Source: an uncultured Lachnospiraceae bacterium (GTDB lineage: Bacteria > Bacillota > Clostridia > Lachnospirales > Lachnospiraceae). From it: a stretch of 46,503 nucleotides of DNA. Below, piece by piece: positions 1-7,649 of this stretch. The notes beneath the pieces were generated by a model. The model saw only the letters and a list, made by a program, of their open reading frames with translations. It did not search any database and had not been told where the DNA came from. Location of the stretch: assembly GCA_947178145.1 (NCBI GenBank), contig CAMWXE010000041.1:1-46503 (forward strand), read 5' to 3'. Both the position numbers and the translations under genes were made by a program. Numbering within the stretch: position 1 is the stretch's first letter; the number at the start of each line of letters is the position of its first letter.

Positions 1-145
1 TCGGAGAAATAGACAAGTCAAGATGTGTCACTTATTTTTCTACAGTTCCTAAATACTGGCATCGGCGGAGACCGGCGCGGGAATTGCTTCCCCTTTCGCC
101 GACAAGACAGAATTGCGCGACGCATAAAGCCGACCTGCCCGGCAG

Positions 146-2620
146 TCAGCTGGACAGGTATGGTATTTTCTTTGCAAACGCTTCATCTTTGAAAGATATC
201 TTGTTGGACAGATAGCGGAATGTGCCGTCCGCAAACGGCTGCACCACAATCTCGCTTGTAAAAGCACGATCCGAATTATAGTCAATCCATACTCCCTCCA
301 CAAACAACGTAATCGTTCCGTCCCCATTATCTGCGGCAGAGGGACTGACACTGTAATCGACAACCTCCCCAAACGGCGCATGCGGAACTGCAAAAATCAT
401 TTCATATGGATAGCTGTCACTGTCTGCATCGTAGCCGCACTTCGCCCGCAGCTGCTCTTTCGATACGGGAAAATACGTCGTCATAATCCGCTCATAGAGT
501 TCGGCAGGTATCCGGTCATTTTCTGCTTTCAGATTTGTCCCTGTGTCGATGCGGTAAATATCCTCAAACATGCACGGCATCAAAATCGTCTCTACATTGC
601 TGCTGTCCCAGTTTGTCACAAATGCATTGTAATTCACAAAGCTCAGCCCGTCCACATACTTTCTGGTCAGTTCCCTGCACTCTTCCGACAGCGGTTTCAC
701 CCGCAGATACTGATTTTCGTCTGAGTGCACAATCTTTTCTGCATAAGTATAGATAAAATATCCCTTCTCTGTCAGATGCATCTTAGCGATGTCGCTGATC
801 AGGGTGTGTTTCATCTCGGGCTTTGCTCCCTCCTTCCAGCCGATTCCTATATAGAAGGCCTGCATTTTGTCCTCCTGATTGATATTTCTATATACAAATG
901 TGAGTGCTCCGATCAGCCCGTCCTGCTGCACCTCATATACCGTCACCTCTGCATCCTTTCTCCGCAGATATGCGGCATAAAAATTCTCAAATATCTCATA
1001 GTTTTGCATATTCATATCGTCTGCGATACTGACAAAACCAGCTTTTCCCAGAAGAGATACCACCTCTGTGCACTGCACTTTGCTGAAACCCATGACATTG
1101 GAAGCATACGACGCACCCTCCTCGATCTCCATATTCTGATACACTTCGCTGACCTGTTCCGCTGCTGACAACACGGCGTCTTTTAATGCATCTCTCTCTG
1201 GTTCCGTTAACAGGCACTCGCCCGCCTGCGGAAGATACCAGAGCGAATCATCTATTTCCGATTCACTTTCCTCCGCACTGGTCTCCCCATATTTATAACC
1301 TCCATACACCTCCTCCCATTCCAGCGCTGTCAGGCGTTTTGTATACCACCACGCATCGCAGTCTCCGCCTGTTATTTTATTGGAGACATAATGAAAACCT
1401 CCATCTTCCAGCGGCCGTATCACAACCTCATGCGCAAACGCCTTTGCCGTCCCCTCATAGGAAAATACTGCGTTCACTGTCAGTGTGATTGTCCCATCTG
1501 CATTCTCGGAATAACCAACAACCTCCGGATATGGTCTGTTGGAACAGCCAACCTCATAAAATCCTCTCGGCTTGTACTCGTATGACTTGTCCTGCGCAAA
1601 ATAAACTGTTTTTGCCCGAAGTACATCGGGTGCCACATTGAGATGCGTTCTGACCACATCCTCAAACTCACCTTCCGCTATCCTGTACACGAAACCGACT
1701 CCCGGATTCTCACTGGCTGTATAAGGAATGGTTTTCTGGTAAATCATTGGATAGAACTTGTCAAAAAGGTCATAAAAATCCAAATCTGCAAAATTTTCTT
1801 CTGTCCAATTGACAAGGAACAGATTATTGTCTTCATATCCGATTGGCTGAATGTATTTTTGATATAAGTTCCTGCATTCTGCGTCCAGCGGCGCTGCCCT
1901 GAGTGCAGCGTGTTCCGGCTCATCTGTCAGGGAAATAATGTAATAGTCATCAGCATAATAACTTCCTGAAAACACCAGATACCCTTCTTCTGTATACTGC
2001 CACAAATCCGCAGGATAACTTACTGTGTCCTCACTCACAAGATTTCCGTTTCGGTCCAGGCCATAATACCCTCTGGTAATATCCACTTTACCGTTTTCTG
2101 TCTGAAAATCATATTTTCGAAATCCACTTGGTATTGCAGCATTCCTGCCTGCACTTTCTTTATTCCCATTTTTATGATTCCCATTTTTACTGCCCGCAGC
2201 TGCCGCATAAACATGCTCTGTACTGATGACTTCCACGATTGTAAGCGCTGCCTTTTCCTTTTCGTTAACTGCGTGGCAAAAGGCCAGTACCTGCTCTGCA
2301 TTTACCATGTCAATCTGATTCTCACTGTCAACTGCAGCGTATCCGTTCTCACCAAGTCTGCCAATGATTTTTTGCATAATCTCCAGATAATTCCCTGTAT
2401 CTGACTCAATCATTTCTGCGCAGACTTCATGGCAGAGCGCCGCAATGTTCTCCACTTCTGCGCGGAATTCTTCTTCTGTCCCTGTCTGCCCTATACTGTC
2501 AAATGCTACAAAATCGGGCTGTTTCTGTGAATGATTGCTGCAGGATGCTGTCATAAACGCAAAAAAGAAACAGCTCACTGTCATAAATATTAATTTTCTT
2601 GACTTCTTCATTCTTTTCAT
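146..2620 (-). CDS. Large lipoprotein with an internally duplicated domain
   Basis: 824 residues. The N-terminus is basic (MKRMKKSRK) followed by a hydrophobic stretch and TASC at residues 24-27, so it is probably lipidated at Cys27 and held on the outer face of the membrane. The mature part is two diverged copies of one domain, roughly residues 45-420 and 465-815. Both copies contain an L..[EA]CR.L..KY segment followed by N.F..NW, and both end with DGTITL.V, an AF..E[IV]V..P strand and F.Y[VL]SNKI. The ATG at 2620 is preceded by an AGAGGAG ribosome site, and a TTGACT-17-TAATAT promoter lies further upstream. I do not recognise a characterised family; similar two-domain lipoproteins are common in Lachnospiraceae. 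No catalytic motif is visible and the function is unknown. Confidence 0.8.
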   Translation of the reverse strand: MKRMKKSRKLIFMTVSCFFFAFMTASCSNHSQKQPDFVAFDSIGQTGTEEEFRAEVENIAALCHEVCAEMIESDTGNYLEIMQKIIGRLGENGYAAVDSENQIDMVNAEQVLAFCHAVNEKEKAALTIVEVISTEHVYAAAAGSKNGNHKNGNKESAGRNAAIPSGFRKYDFQTENGKVDITRGYYGLDRNGNLVSEDTVSYPADLWQYTEEGYLVFSGSYYADDYYIISLTDEPEHAALRAAPLDAECRNLYQKYIQPIGYEDNNLFLVNWTEENFADLDFYDLFDKFYPMIYQKTIPYTASENPGVGFVYRIAEGEFEDVVRTHLNVAPDVLRAKTVYFAQDKSYEYKPRGFYEVGCSNRPYPEVVGYSENADGTITLTVNAVFSYEGTAKAFAHEVVIRPLEDGGFHYVSNKITGGDCDAWWYTKRLTALEWEEVYGGYKYGETSAEESESEIDDSLWYLPQAGECLLTEPERDALKDAVLSAAEQVSEVYQNMEIEEGASYASNVMGFSKVQCTEVVSLLGKAGFVSIADDMNMQNYEIFENFYAAYLRRKDAEVTVYEVQQDGLIGALTFVYRNINQEDKMQAFYIGIGWKEGAKPEMKHTLISDIAKMHLTEKGYFIYTYAEKIVHSDENQYLRVKPLSEECRELTRKYVDGLSFVNYNAFVTNWDSSNVETILMPCMFEDIYRIDTGTNLKAENDRIPAELYERIMTTYFPVSKEQLRAKCGYDADSDSYPYEMIFAVPHAPFGEVVDYSVSPSAADNGDGTITLFVEGVWIDYNSDRAFTSEIVVQPFADGTFRYLSNKISFKDEAFAKKIPYLSS

Positions 2621-2646
2621 TGCACGTCTCCTCTAATTTGTTTTTA

Positions 2647-2675
2647 ATATTACACTTGTAAGAATTAAAAGTCAA
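2647..2675 (-). promoter_or_regulatory. Promoter of the duplicated-domain lipoprotein gene, with a dyad
   Basis: On the minus strand, TTGACT (2670-2675) and TAATAT (2647-2652) are separated by exactly 17 bases. The spacer side is framed by a perfect inverted repeat, CACTTG at 2653-2658 and CAAGTG at 2673-2678, which overlaps the -35 box. A regulator could bind there (inference). Confidence 0.6.
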
Positions 2676-2705
2676 GTGAAAACCTACATTTTTAATTTGT
2701 AACTA

Positions 2706-2748
2706 TTGACATTACATCTCTTTAGTGCTATAACTATAGATGTATCTA
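2706..2748 (+). promoter_or_regulatory. Promoter and palindromic operator of the cupin gene
   Basis: TTGACA at 2706-2711 and TATAAC at 2729-2734 are spaced by 17 bases. Just after the -10 box lies a perfect inverted repeat TAGAT-GT-ATCTA (2737-2748), which would cover the start of transcription. The position suggests repression by a dimeric regulator that is not obvious among the neighbours. Confidence 0.6.
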
Positions 2749-2786
2749 CAATTATTACAACAATATTCAAATATGGAGGTAATCAT

Positions 2787-3137
2787 ATGAAAAATTTTAG
2801 CAAAGTAAGCGTAGCACCCGATGCAAGAACGGAACTTCATGACAAACTTTCCTTAACCGGCGCGGAAATCAGTATTAATAATCTTCCGGCTGGAGCATGC
2901 GTACCTTTTATTCACGCACATAAGCATAACGAGGAGATCTATGCAATTCTTGCCGGAAAGGGCAAAGCGGTTATTGACGGGGAGACTGTAGCGCTTGCAG
3001 CCGGTGACTGGCTGCGCATTGCTCCGGCCGCTAAGCGTCAGTTTTTTGCGTCAGAAGATACCGCAATCAGCTTCATCTGCATTCAGGTAAAAGAAAATTC
3101 CTTAGAAGCATACACAAAAGAGGATGCAATTGTGTAG
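2787..3137 (+). CDS. Small cupin-domain protein
   Basis: 116 residues forming a single cupin_2 beta-barrel. The first cupin motif is visible as PFIHAHKHNEEIYAIL.G.G, with the usual two histidines and a glutamate as metal ligands, and the second as GDWLRIAP. Such stand-alone cupins bind a metal and a small ligand; the substrate cannot be read from the sequence. The ATG at 2787 was chosen over an upstream in-frame ATG at 2706 because GGAGG stands 7 bases before it and the upstream ATG falls inside the -35 box of the likely promoter. It is divergent from the lipoprotein gene and convergent with the methyltransferase gene. Confidence 0.85.
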   Translation: MKNFSKVSVAPDARTELHDKLSLTGAEISINNLPAGACVPFIHAHKHNEEIYAILAGKGKAVIDGETVALAAGDWLRIAPAAKRQFFASEDTAISFICIQVKENSLEAYTKEDAIV

Positions 3138-3147
3138 CGAATCACAC

Positions 3148-3978
3148 CTATGCTTTTTGAAAAATCATTGCCTGAAACACAGCCGTCTTATCCCCGTCTT
3201 TGCAGGAAAACTGCATGTGCGTTCCCCGCACCGGACGTAATCCGGCGCGCTCCAATGCACAAATCATGCCGGCATATGCGCTGTCCTCCCCGTAGCGCTC
3301 CACACTGACCAGATACCCTTGGGCTTTGACCAGCGCCGCTAGTTCCCTCGCATATGCACCATGCCTCTTTGCATGTTCCTCCGCTGGCAGTGCTGCGGGT
3401 TCCGGTTCTTCGCGAAGCGCTCTCCACGCGACATTTTCGTGCACCGTGCGGCAGGAAAACAAGGTGTCACACTGCTTCTTCACCGACGCTTCCTGACTGG
3501 TAAACTGTACATTATTTATCTGAAGCCGCTCTGCAAGCTCTTTTGCCACAGACACGGCATTTGGGGACAGTTCCAGTCCTGTGACAACCGAATCGGAATG
3601 CCGCAGGGCGAGAAAACAGGTCAGAATCCCGTTTCCACAGCCGATATCAAAAATATCTCCCGACCAAAAAGAGTCATAACGGTTCAGATACTCCATCACC
3701 CTCCGGAAAAATACACGGTCATAAAAAGACGATGCCAGAAGGCTCATCTGCTGACTTTGATTCAGATAATCAACAAGCTCCTGCTGACGGTGGAGATACG
3801 GCGTATCACCTGTTCCACACACCAGCCGTTCTTCCGAAAGGTCAAACAATTCTGTCAGGCGTTCAACGTGCCTCTCCCCTTCATTTTGCCCAAAGGTTTC
3901 AATCAGTGCCGTATCCAGCTCCGTAATCTTGCGGATACCGACCCTGGAAAGGTATTCTTTTATATCCACATCCAACAT
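3148..3978 (-). CDS. SAM-dependent methyltransferase
   Basis: 276 residues. A class I methyltransferase fold is shown by DIFDIGCGNG (motif I, SAM-binding glycine loop) near residue 108, followed by an acidic motif II in VVTGLELSPNAV. The N-terminal ~95 residues carry no recognised motif and probably form the substrate-specific part. The ATG at 3978 has an AGGAGG site 6-7 bases upstream. An in-frame extension to 4008 would overlap the preceding gene and is unlikely. The gene follows the nuclease-like gene on the same strand with only 14 bases between, so the two may be co-transcribed. The substrate (small molecule, RNA or protein) cannot be inferred. Confidence 0.8.
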   Translation of the reverse strand: MLDVDIKEYLSRVGIRKITELDTALIETFGQNEGERHVERLTELFDLSEERLVCGTGDTPYLHRQQELVDYLNQSQQMSLLASSFYDRVFFRRVMEYLNRYDSFWSGDIFDIGCGNGILTCFLALRHSDSVVTGLELSPNAVSVAKELAERLQINNVQFTSQEASVKKQCDTLFSCRTVHENVAWRALREEPEPAALPAEEHAKRHGAYARELAALVKAQGYLVSVERYGEDSAYAGMICALERAGLRPVRGTHMQFSCKDGDKTAVFQAMIFQKA

Positions 3979-3992
3979 GTAATTCCTCCTGG

Positions 3993-5603
3993 TCACCCGA
4001 TCAGGCACTTCTGCCCCTGAAATCCAAACCCGTACTTTCTGATGTTCCCCGGCGCATAACCGCTGGCGATGAGTGATGCCTCGTACTGCTTCTCCGCAAT
4101 CTGGGCGAGCGCATTTGCGACGGTGTCCTCGAGCGTCTTCTCGTCGTCGTCCTCGTCGAGCACCTTGAACTCAAAGATAAACGCCTTCTCCTTCTTGTCA
4201 AACGGCTCAATCATAACGTCATACCGGCCGTACCCGCTCTCGCGGTTTGATGTCACCTTGTATCTGTCCGAGAGGTTCACGACCATGCCAAGCACAAATC
4301 CATGGTAAAAACGTTCCGGGCGGGTCTCCTCCGACGGCCTGTTTCCCGTGTCAAAATAGCTGAACGTGTGCAGCGCGACCTTGTTCATGAATGTGTTCAT
4401 TTTGCGGACATTGTCGTGCAGGAGCGCGTTGATAAATTCGTTGTAATATGCCGGTACATCATATTTCCCGAACCAGTCCCTTACCATTCTGCGGAACAGG
4501 AACCAGACTTCCCTGTTCGTCAGTGTCAGCGTGTACTGTGCGTCATCTGTCCTGTCCTCACGAAGCGGTTCCCTTCCTGTCGTTTTCAGATAACCCGATG
4601 CCAGCAGCAGGCTCCAGATCGCATTGGTGTTACCATTTAACTGACTGAATACAATCTGCTCATCGATCGGCGCCGTGAAACTCTTTCCGGCGAGAAGATC
4701 CTCGACTGTTTTCTTGACATCGGCATCGCCTGTCTGTATCAGTCTGCTCACAAGGTCATTAGAACTTGTGTTTGCCCAGTAAGCTTCATATTTTGCGTGA
4801 TTTTCTATAAAGGAGATAATCGACCACGGATTATAGATATCTGTATATTTTCCAAAGGTAAAACCGTCATACCATTTCTTCACGCCGCTCTTATGCTCTC
4901 CAAGCCCGGCATCATCAAGCGCCTTGAAAACCTCCTCCTCCGTAAAGCCAAAACAGGTACCATATTTATCAGAGGTGGTCGTCACTACTTTTAGATGATT
5001 CAGCTCCGAAAAAATGGACTCCTTCGATATCCTTGTGATACCCGTGATCAGTCCCCGCTCCATGCTCTCATTGTCCTTGAACGTCTTCACGAAAAAACCT
5101 TTGAAAAAAGCGACCGCCTCTTCCCAATACCCACAGAGCCACGCTTCCTGCATCGGTGTATCATACTCGTCTAAAAGAACAATCACTTTTCTCTCATAAT
5201 AGCGTTCCAGATAACTGCACAGGCGCCTGACTGCCATCTGTGCTGTCTTGTCTGTCATGTTGTCTTTGACCGATGCAAAGAACTCCCTGTCACTGTCATC
5301 AAACTTTCCTGACTGCATGATATTTCTATATTTCGTATAGGTGTCCGATATGATTTGCTTTACCGCTGTTTTGACTGCCTCTACATTTTTATGCTTTGTC
5401 TCTTCGCGCTCTCCCCCGACATATCCTGACTTTACTCCCGCAAACGTCATAAAAATAACAGGATACGTCCCCTGCAGCGCCCTTAACGCTTCGTCTTCCC
5501 AAACCCTGCGCCCCGCAAACAGGTCGCCTCTGCCCTCGTAACGCCTTGAGAAAAAGCACTCAATCGTACTCATGTTGAGTGTCTTTCCAAACCGGCGCGG
5601 GCG
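3993..5603. repeat. Long direct repeat, unit 1 (gene copy A)
   Basis: About 1.6 kb that appears identical, at an offset of 1773 bases, to 5766-7376. The identity starts exactly at the stop codons and ends inside codon ~44. Beyond that the two genes differ at many positions over the first ~130 bases. The pattern fits a recent tandem duplication homogenised by gene conversion, with the 5' ends left out. Confidence 0.9.
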
Positions 5604-5732
5604 TGTAATCAAAGTGACTTCATCGGCATAATTCCACCATTCCCTGATAAAATCTGTCTTGTCAATATAAAATATATGATTTTGCATCATTTTTTCATAA
5701 TTCTGGTATCCAAGACCGTGCTTTACTTCCAT
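3993..5732 (-). CDS. AAA-ATPase-like / PD-(D/E)XK nuclease-domain protein, copy A
   Basis: 579 residues. The N-terminal AAA-ATPase-like domain (Pfam AAA-ATPase_like) has a P-loop of the form TRPRRFGKT at about residues 43-51 and a Walker B strand VIVLLDEYD at about 183-191. The C-terminal PD-(D/E)XK nuclease-like domain has GYGRYD (Asp505) and FEFK (Glu521, Lys523), so the core D...ExK triad is intact. The family is very frequent in Lachnospiraceae and Bacteroidales; its biological role is not established. The start MEVKH at 5732 is preferred over an upstream ATG at 5747 because an AGGAG site precedes it and because it matches copy B. From the stop codon to 5603 the DNA appears identical to copy B. 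Confidence 0.85.
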   Translation of the reverse strand: MEVKHGLGYQNYEKMMQNHIFYIDKTDFIREWWNYADEVTLITRPRRFGKTLNMSTIECFFSRRYEGRGDLFAGRRVWEDEALRALQGTYPVIFMTFAGVKSGYVGGEREETKHKNVEAVKTAVKQIISDTYTKYRNIMQSGKFDDSDREFFASVKDNMTDKTAQMAVRRLCSYLERYYERKVIVLLDEYDTPMQEAWLCGYWEEAVAFFKGFFVKTFKDNESMERGLITGITRISKESIFSELNHLKVVTTTSDKYGTCFGFTEEEVFKALDDAGLGEHKSGVKKWYDGFTFGKYTDIYNPWSIISFIENHAKYEAYWANTSSNDLVSRLIQTGDADVKKTVEDLLAGKSFTAPIDEQIVFSQLNGNTNAIWSLLLASGYLKTTGREPLREDRTDDAQYTLTLTNREVWFLFRRMVRDWFGKYDVPAYYNEFINALLHDNVRKMNTFMNKVALHTFSYFDTGNRPSEETRPERFYHGFVLGMVVNLSDRYKVTSNRESGYGRYDVMIEPFDKKEKAFIFEFKVLDEDDDEKTLEDTVANALAQIAEKQYEASLIASGYAPGNIRKYGFGFQGQKCLIG

Positions 5733-5765
5733 GCCCTGCTCCTCCATTTCTCCAGTCTTTTTGTC

Positions 5766-7376
5766 TCACCCGATCAGGCACTTCTGCCCCTGAAATCCAA
5801 ACCCGTACTTTCTGATGTTCCCCGGCGCATAACCGCTGGCGATGAGTGATGCCTCGTACTGCTTCTCCGCAATCTGGGCGAGCGCATTTGCGACGGTGTC
5901 CTCGAGCGTCTTCTCGTCGTCGTCCTCGTCGAGCACCTTGAACTCAAAGATAAACGCCTTCTCCTTCTTGTCAAACGGCTCAATCATAACGTCATACCGG
6001 CCGTACCCGCTCTCGCGGTTTGATGTCACCTTGTATCTGTCCGAGAGGTTCACGACCATGCCAAGCACAAATCCATGGTAAAAACGTTCCGGGCGGGTCT
6101 CCTCCGACGGCCTGTTTCCCGTGTCAAAATAGCTGAACGTGTGCAGCGCGACCTTGTTCATGAATGTGTTCATTTTGCGGACATTGTCGTGCAGGAGCGC
6201 GTTGATAAATTCGTTGTAATATGCCGGTACATCATATTTCCCGAACCAGTCCCTTACCATTCTGCGGAACAGGAACCAGACTTCCCTGTTCGTCAGTGTC
6301 AGCGTGTACTGTGCGTCATCTGTCCTGTCCTCACGAAGCGGTTCCCTTCCTGTCGTTTTCAGATAACCCGATGCCAGCAGCAGGCTCCAGATCGCATTGG
6401 TGTTACCATTTAACTGACTGAATACAATCTGCTCATCGATCGGCGCCGTGAAACTCTTTCCGGCGAGAAGATCCTCGACTGTTTTCTTGACATCGGCATC
6501 GCCTGTCTGTATCAGTCTGCTCACAAGGTCATTAGAACTTGTGTTTGCCCAGTAAGCTTCATATTTTGCGTGATTTTCTATAAAGGAGATAATCGACCAC
6601 GGATTATAGATATCTGTATATTTTCCAAAGGTAAAACCGTCATACCATTTCTTCACGCCGCTCTTATGCTCTCCAAGCCCGGCATCATCAAGCGCCTTGA
6701 AAACCTCCTCCTCCGTAAAGCCAAAACAGGTACCATATTTATCAGAGGTGGTCGTCACTACTTTTAGATGATTCAGCTCCGAAAAAATGGACTCCTTCGA
6801 TATCCTTGTGATACCCGTGATCAGTCCCCGCTCCATGCTCTCATTGTCCTTGAACGTCTTCACGAAAAAACCTTTGAAAAAAGCGACCGCCTCTTCCCAA
6901 TACCCACAGAGCCACGCTTCCTGCATCGGTGTATCATACTCGTCTAAAAGAACAATCACTTTTCTCTCATAATAGCGTTCCAGATAACTGCACAGGCGCC
7001 TGACTGCCATCTGTGCTGTCTTGTCTGTCATGTTGTCTTTGACCGATGCAAAGAACTCCCTGTCACTGTCATCAAACTTTCCTGACTGCATGATATTTCT
7101 ATATTTCGTATAGGTGTCCGATATGATTTGCTTTACCGCTGTTTTGACTGCCTCTACATTTTTATGCTTTGTCTCTTCGCGCTCTCCCCCGACATATCCT
7201 GACTTTACTCCCGCAAACGTCATAAAAATAACAGGATACGTCCCCTGCAGCGCCCTTAACGCTTCGTCTTCCCAAACCCTGCGCCCCGCAAACAGGTCGC
7301 CTCTGCCCTCGTAACGCCTTGAGAAAAAGCACTCAATCGTACTCATGTTGAGTGTCTTTCCAAACCGGCGCGGGCG
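5766..7376. repeat. Long direct repeat, unit 2 (gene copy B)
   Basis: Partner of the repeat at 3993-5603 at an offset of 1773 bases, with no length difference. The first mismatch at the far end is T at 5604 against C at 7377. Homologous recombination between the units would delete or amplify one whole gene without disturbing the reading frame. Confidence 0.9.
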
Positions 7377-7505
7377 CGTAATCAGGGTAACCTTATCGGC
7401 ATAATTCCACCATTCTTTAATAAAATCTGTCTTGTCAATATAAAATATCTGATTCCGCATCATATCTTCATAGTTCTGATAACCAAGACCGTGCTTTACT
7501 TCCAT
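5766..7505 (-). CDS. AAA-ATPase-like / PD-(D/E)XK nuclease-domain protein, copy B
   Basis: 579 residues, with the same domains as copy A: P-loop RPRRFGKT at ~44-51, Walker B at ~183-191, and nuclease triad Asp505, Glu521, Lys523. The protein differs from copy A only near the N-terminus, at residues 14, 17, 19, 30 and 38 (for example EDMMRNQIF against EKMMQNHIF). The start at 7505 follows a GGAGGAG site. The gene is immediately upstream of copy A on the same strand with a short spacer, so the two probably share a transcript. The stop codon is the first base triplet of the long repeat. Confidence 0.85.
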   Translation of the reverse strand: MEVKHGLGYQNYEDMMRNQIFYIDKTDFIKEWWNYADKVTLITRPRRFGKTLNMSTIECFFSRRYEGRGDLFAGRRVWEDEALRALQGTYPVIFMTFAGVKSGYVGGEREETKHKNVEAVKTAVKQIISDTYTKYRNIMQSGKFDDSDREFFASVKDNMTDKTAQMAVRRLCSYLERYYERKVIVLLDEYDTPMQEAWLCGYWEEAVAFFKGFFVKTFKDNESMERGLITGITRISKESIFSELNHLKVVTTTSDKYGTCFGFTEEEVFKALDDAGLGEHKSGVKKWYDGFTFGKYTDIYNPWSIISFIENHAKYEAYWANTSSNDLVSRLIQTGDADVKKTVEDLLAGKSFTAPIDEQIVFSQLNGNTNAIWSLLLASGYLKTTGREPLREDRTDDAQYTLTLTNREVWFLFRRMVRDWFGKYDVPAYYNEFINALLHDNVRKMNTFMNKVALHTFSYFDTGNRPSEETRPERFYHGFVLGMVVNLSDRYKVTSNRESGYGRYDVMIEPFDKKEKAFIFEFKVLDEDDDEKTLEDTVANALAQIAEKQYEASLIASGYAPGNIRKYGFGFQGQKCLIG

Positions 7506-7649
7506 GGAATCTCCTCCGTTCCGCCAAACATTTCTCAAATACGAGCTAAGATAACTTTACCATTTTTCCGGCATTTCAGCAATACATACAATTCGACAAC
7601 GCCTCATGAAATCAGCTCTGGGGGAATCAGAACCGTAACACTTTTCCCG

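Noticed and set aside
1..145. Possible gene at the left edge
   Set aside because: The frame at 49-393 on the minus strand overlaps the lipoprotein gene in another frame, with no family features; the first 145 bases show no supported feature.
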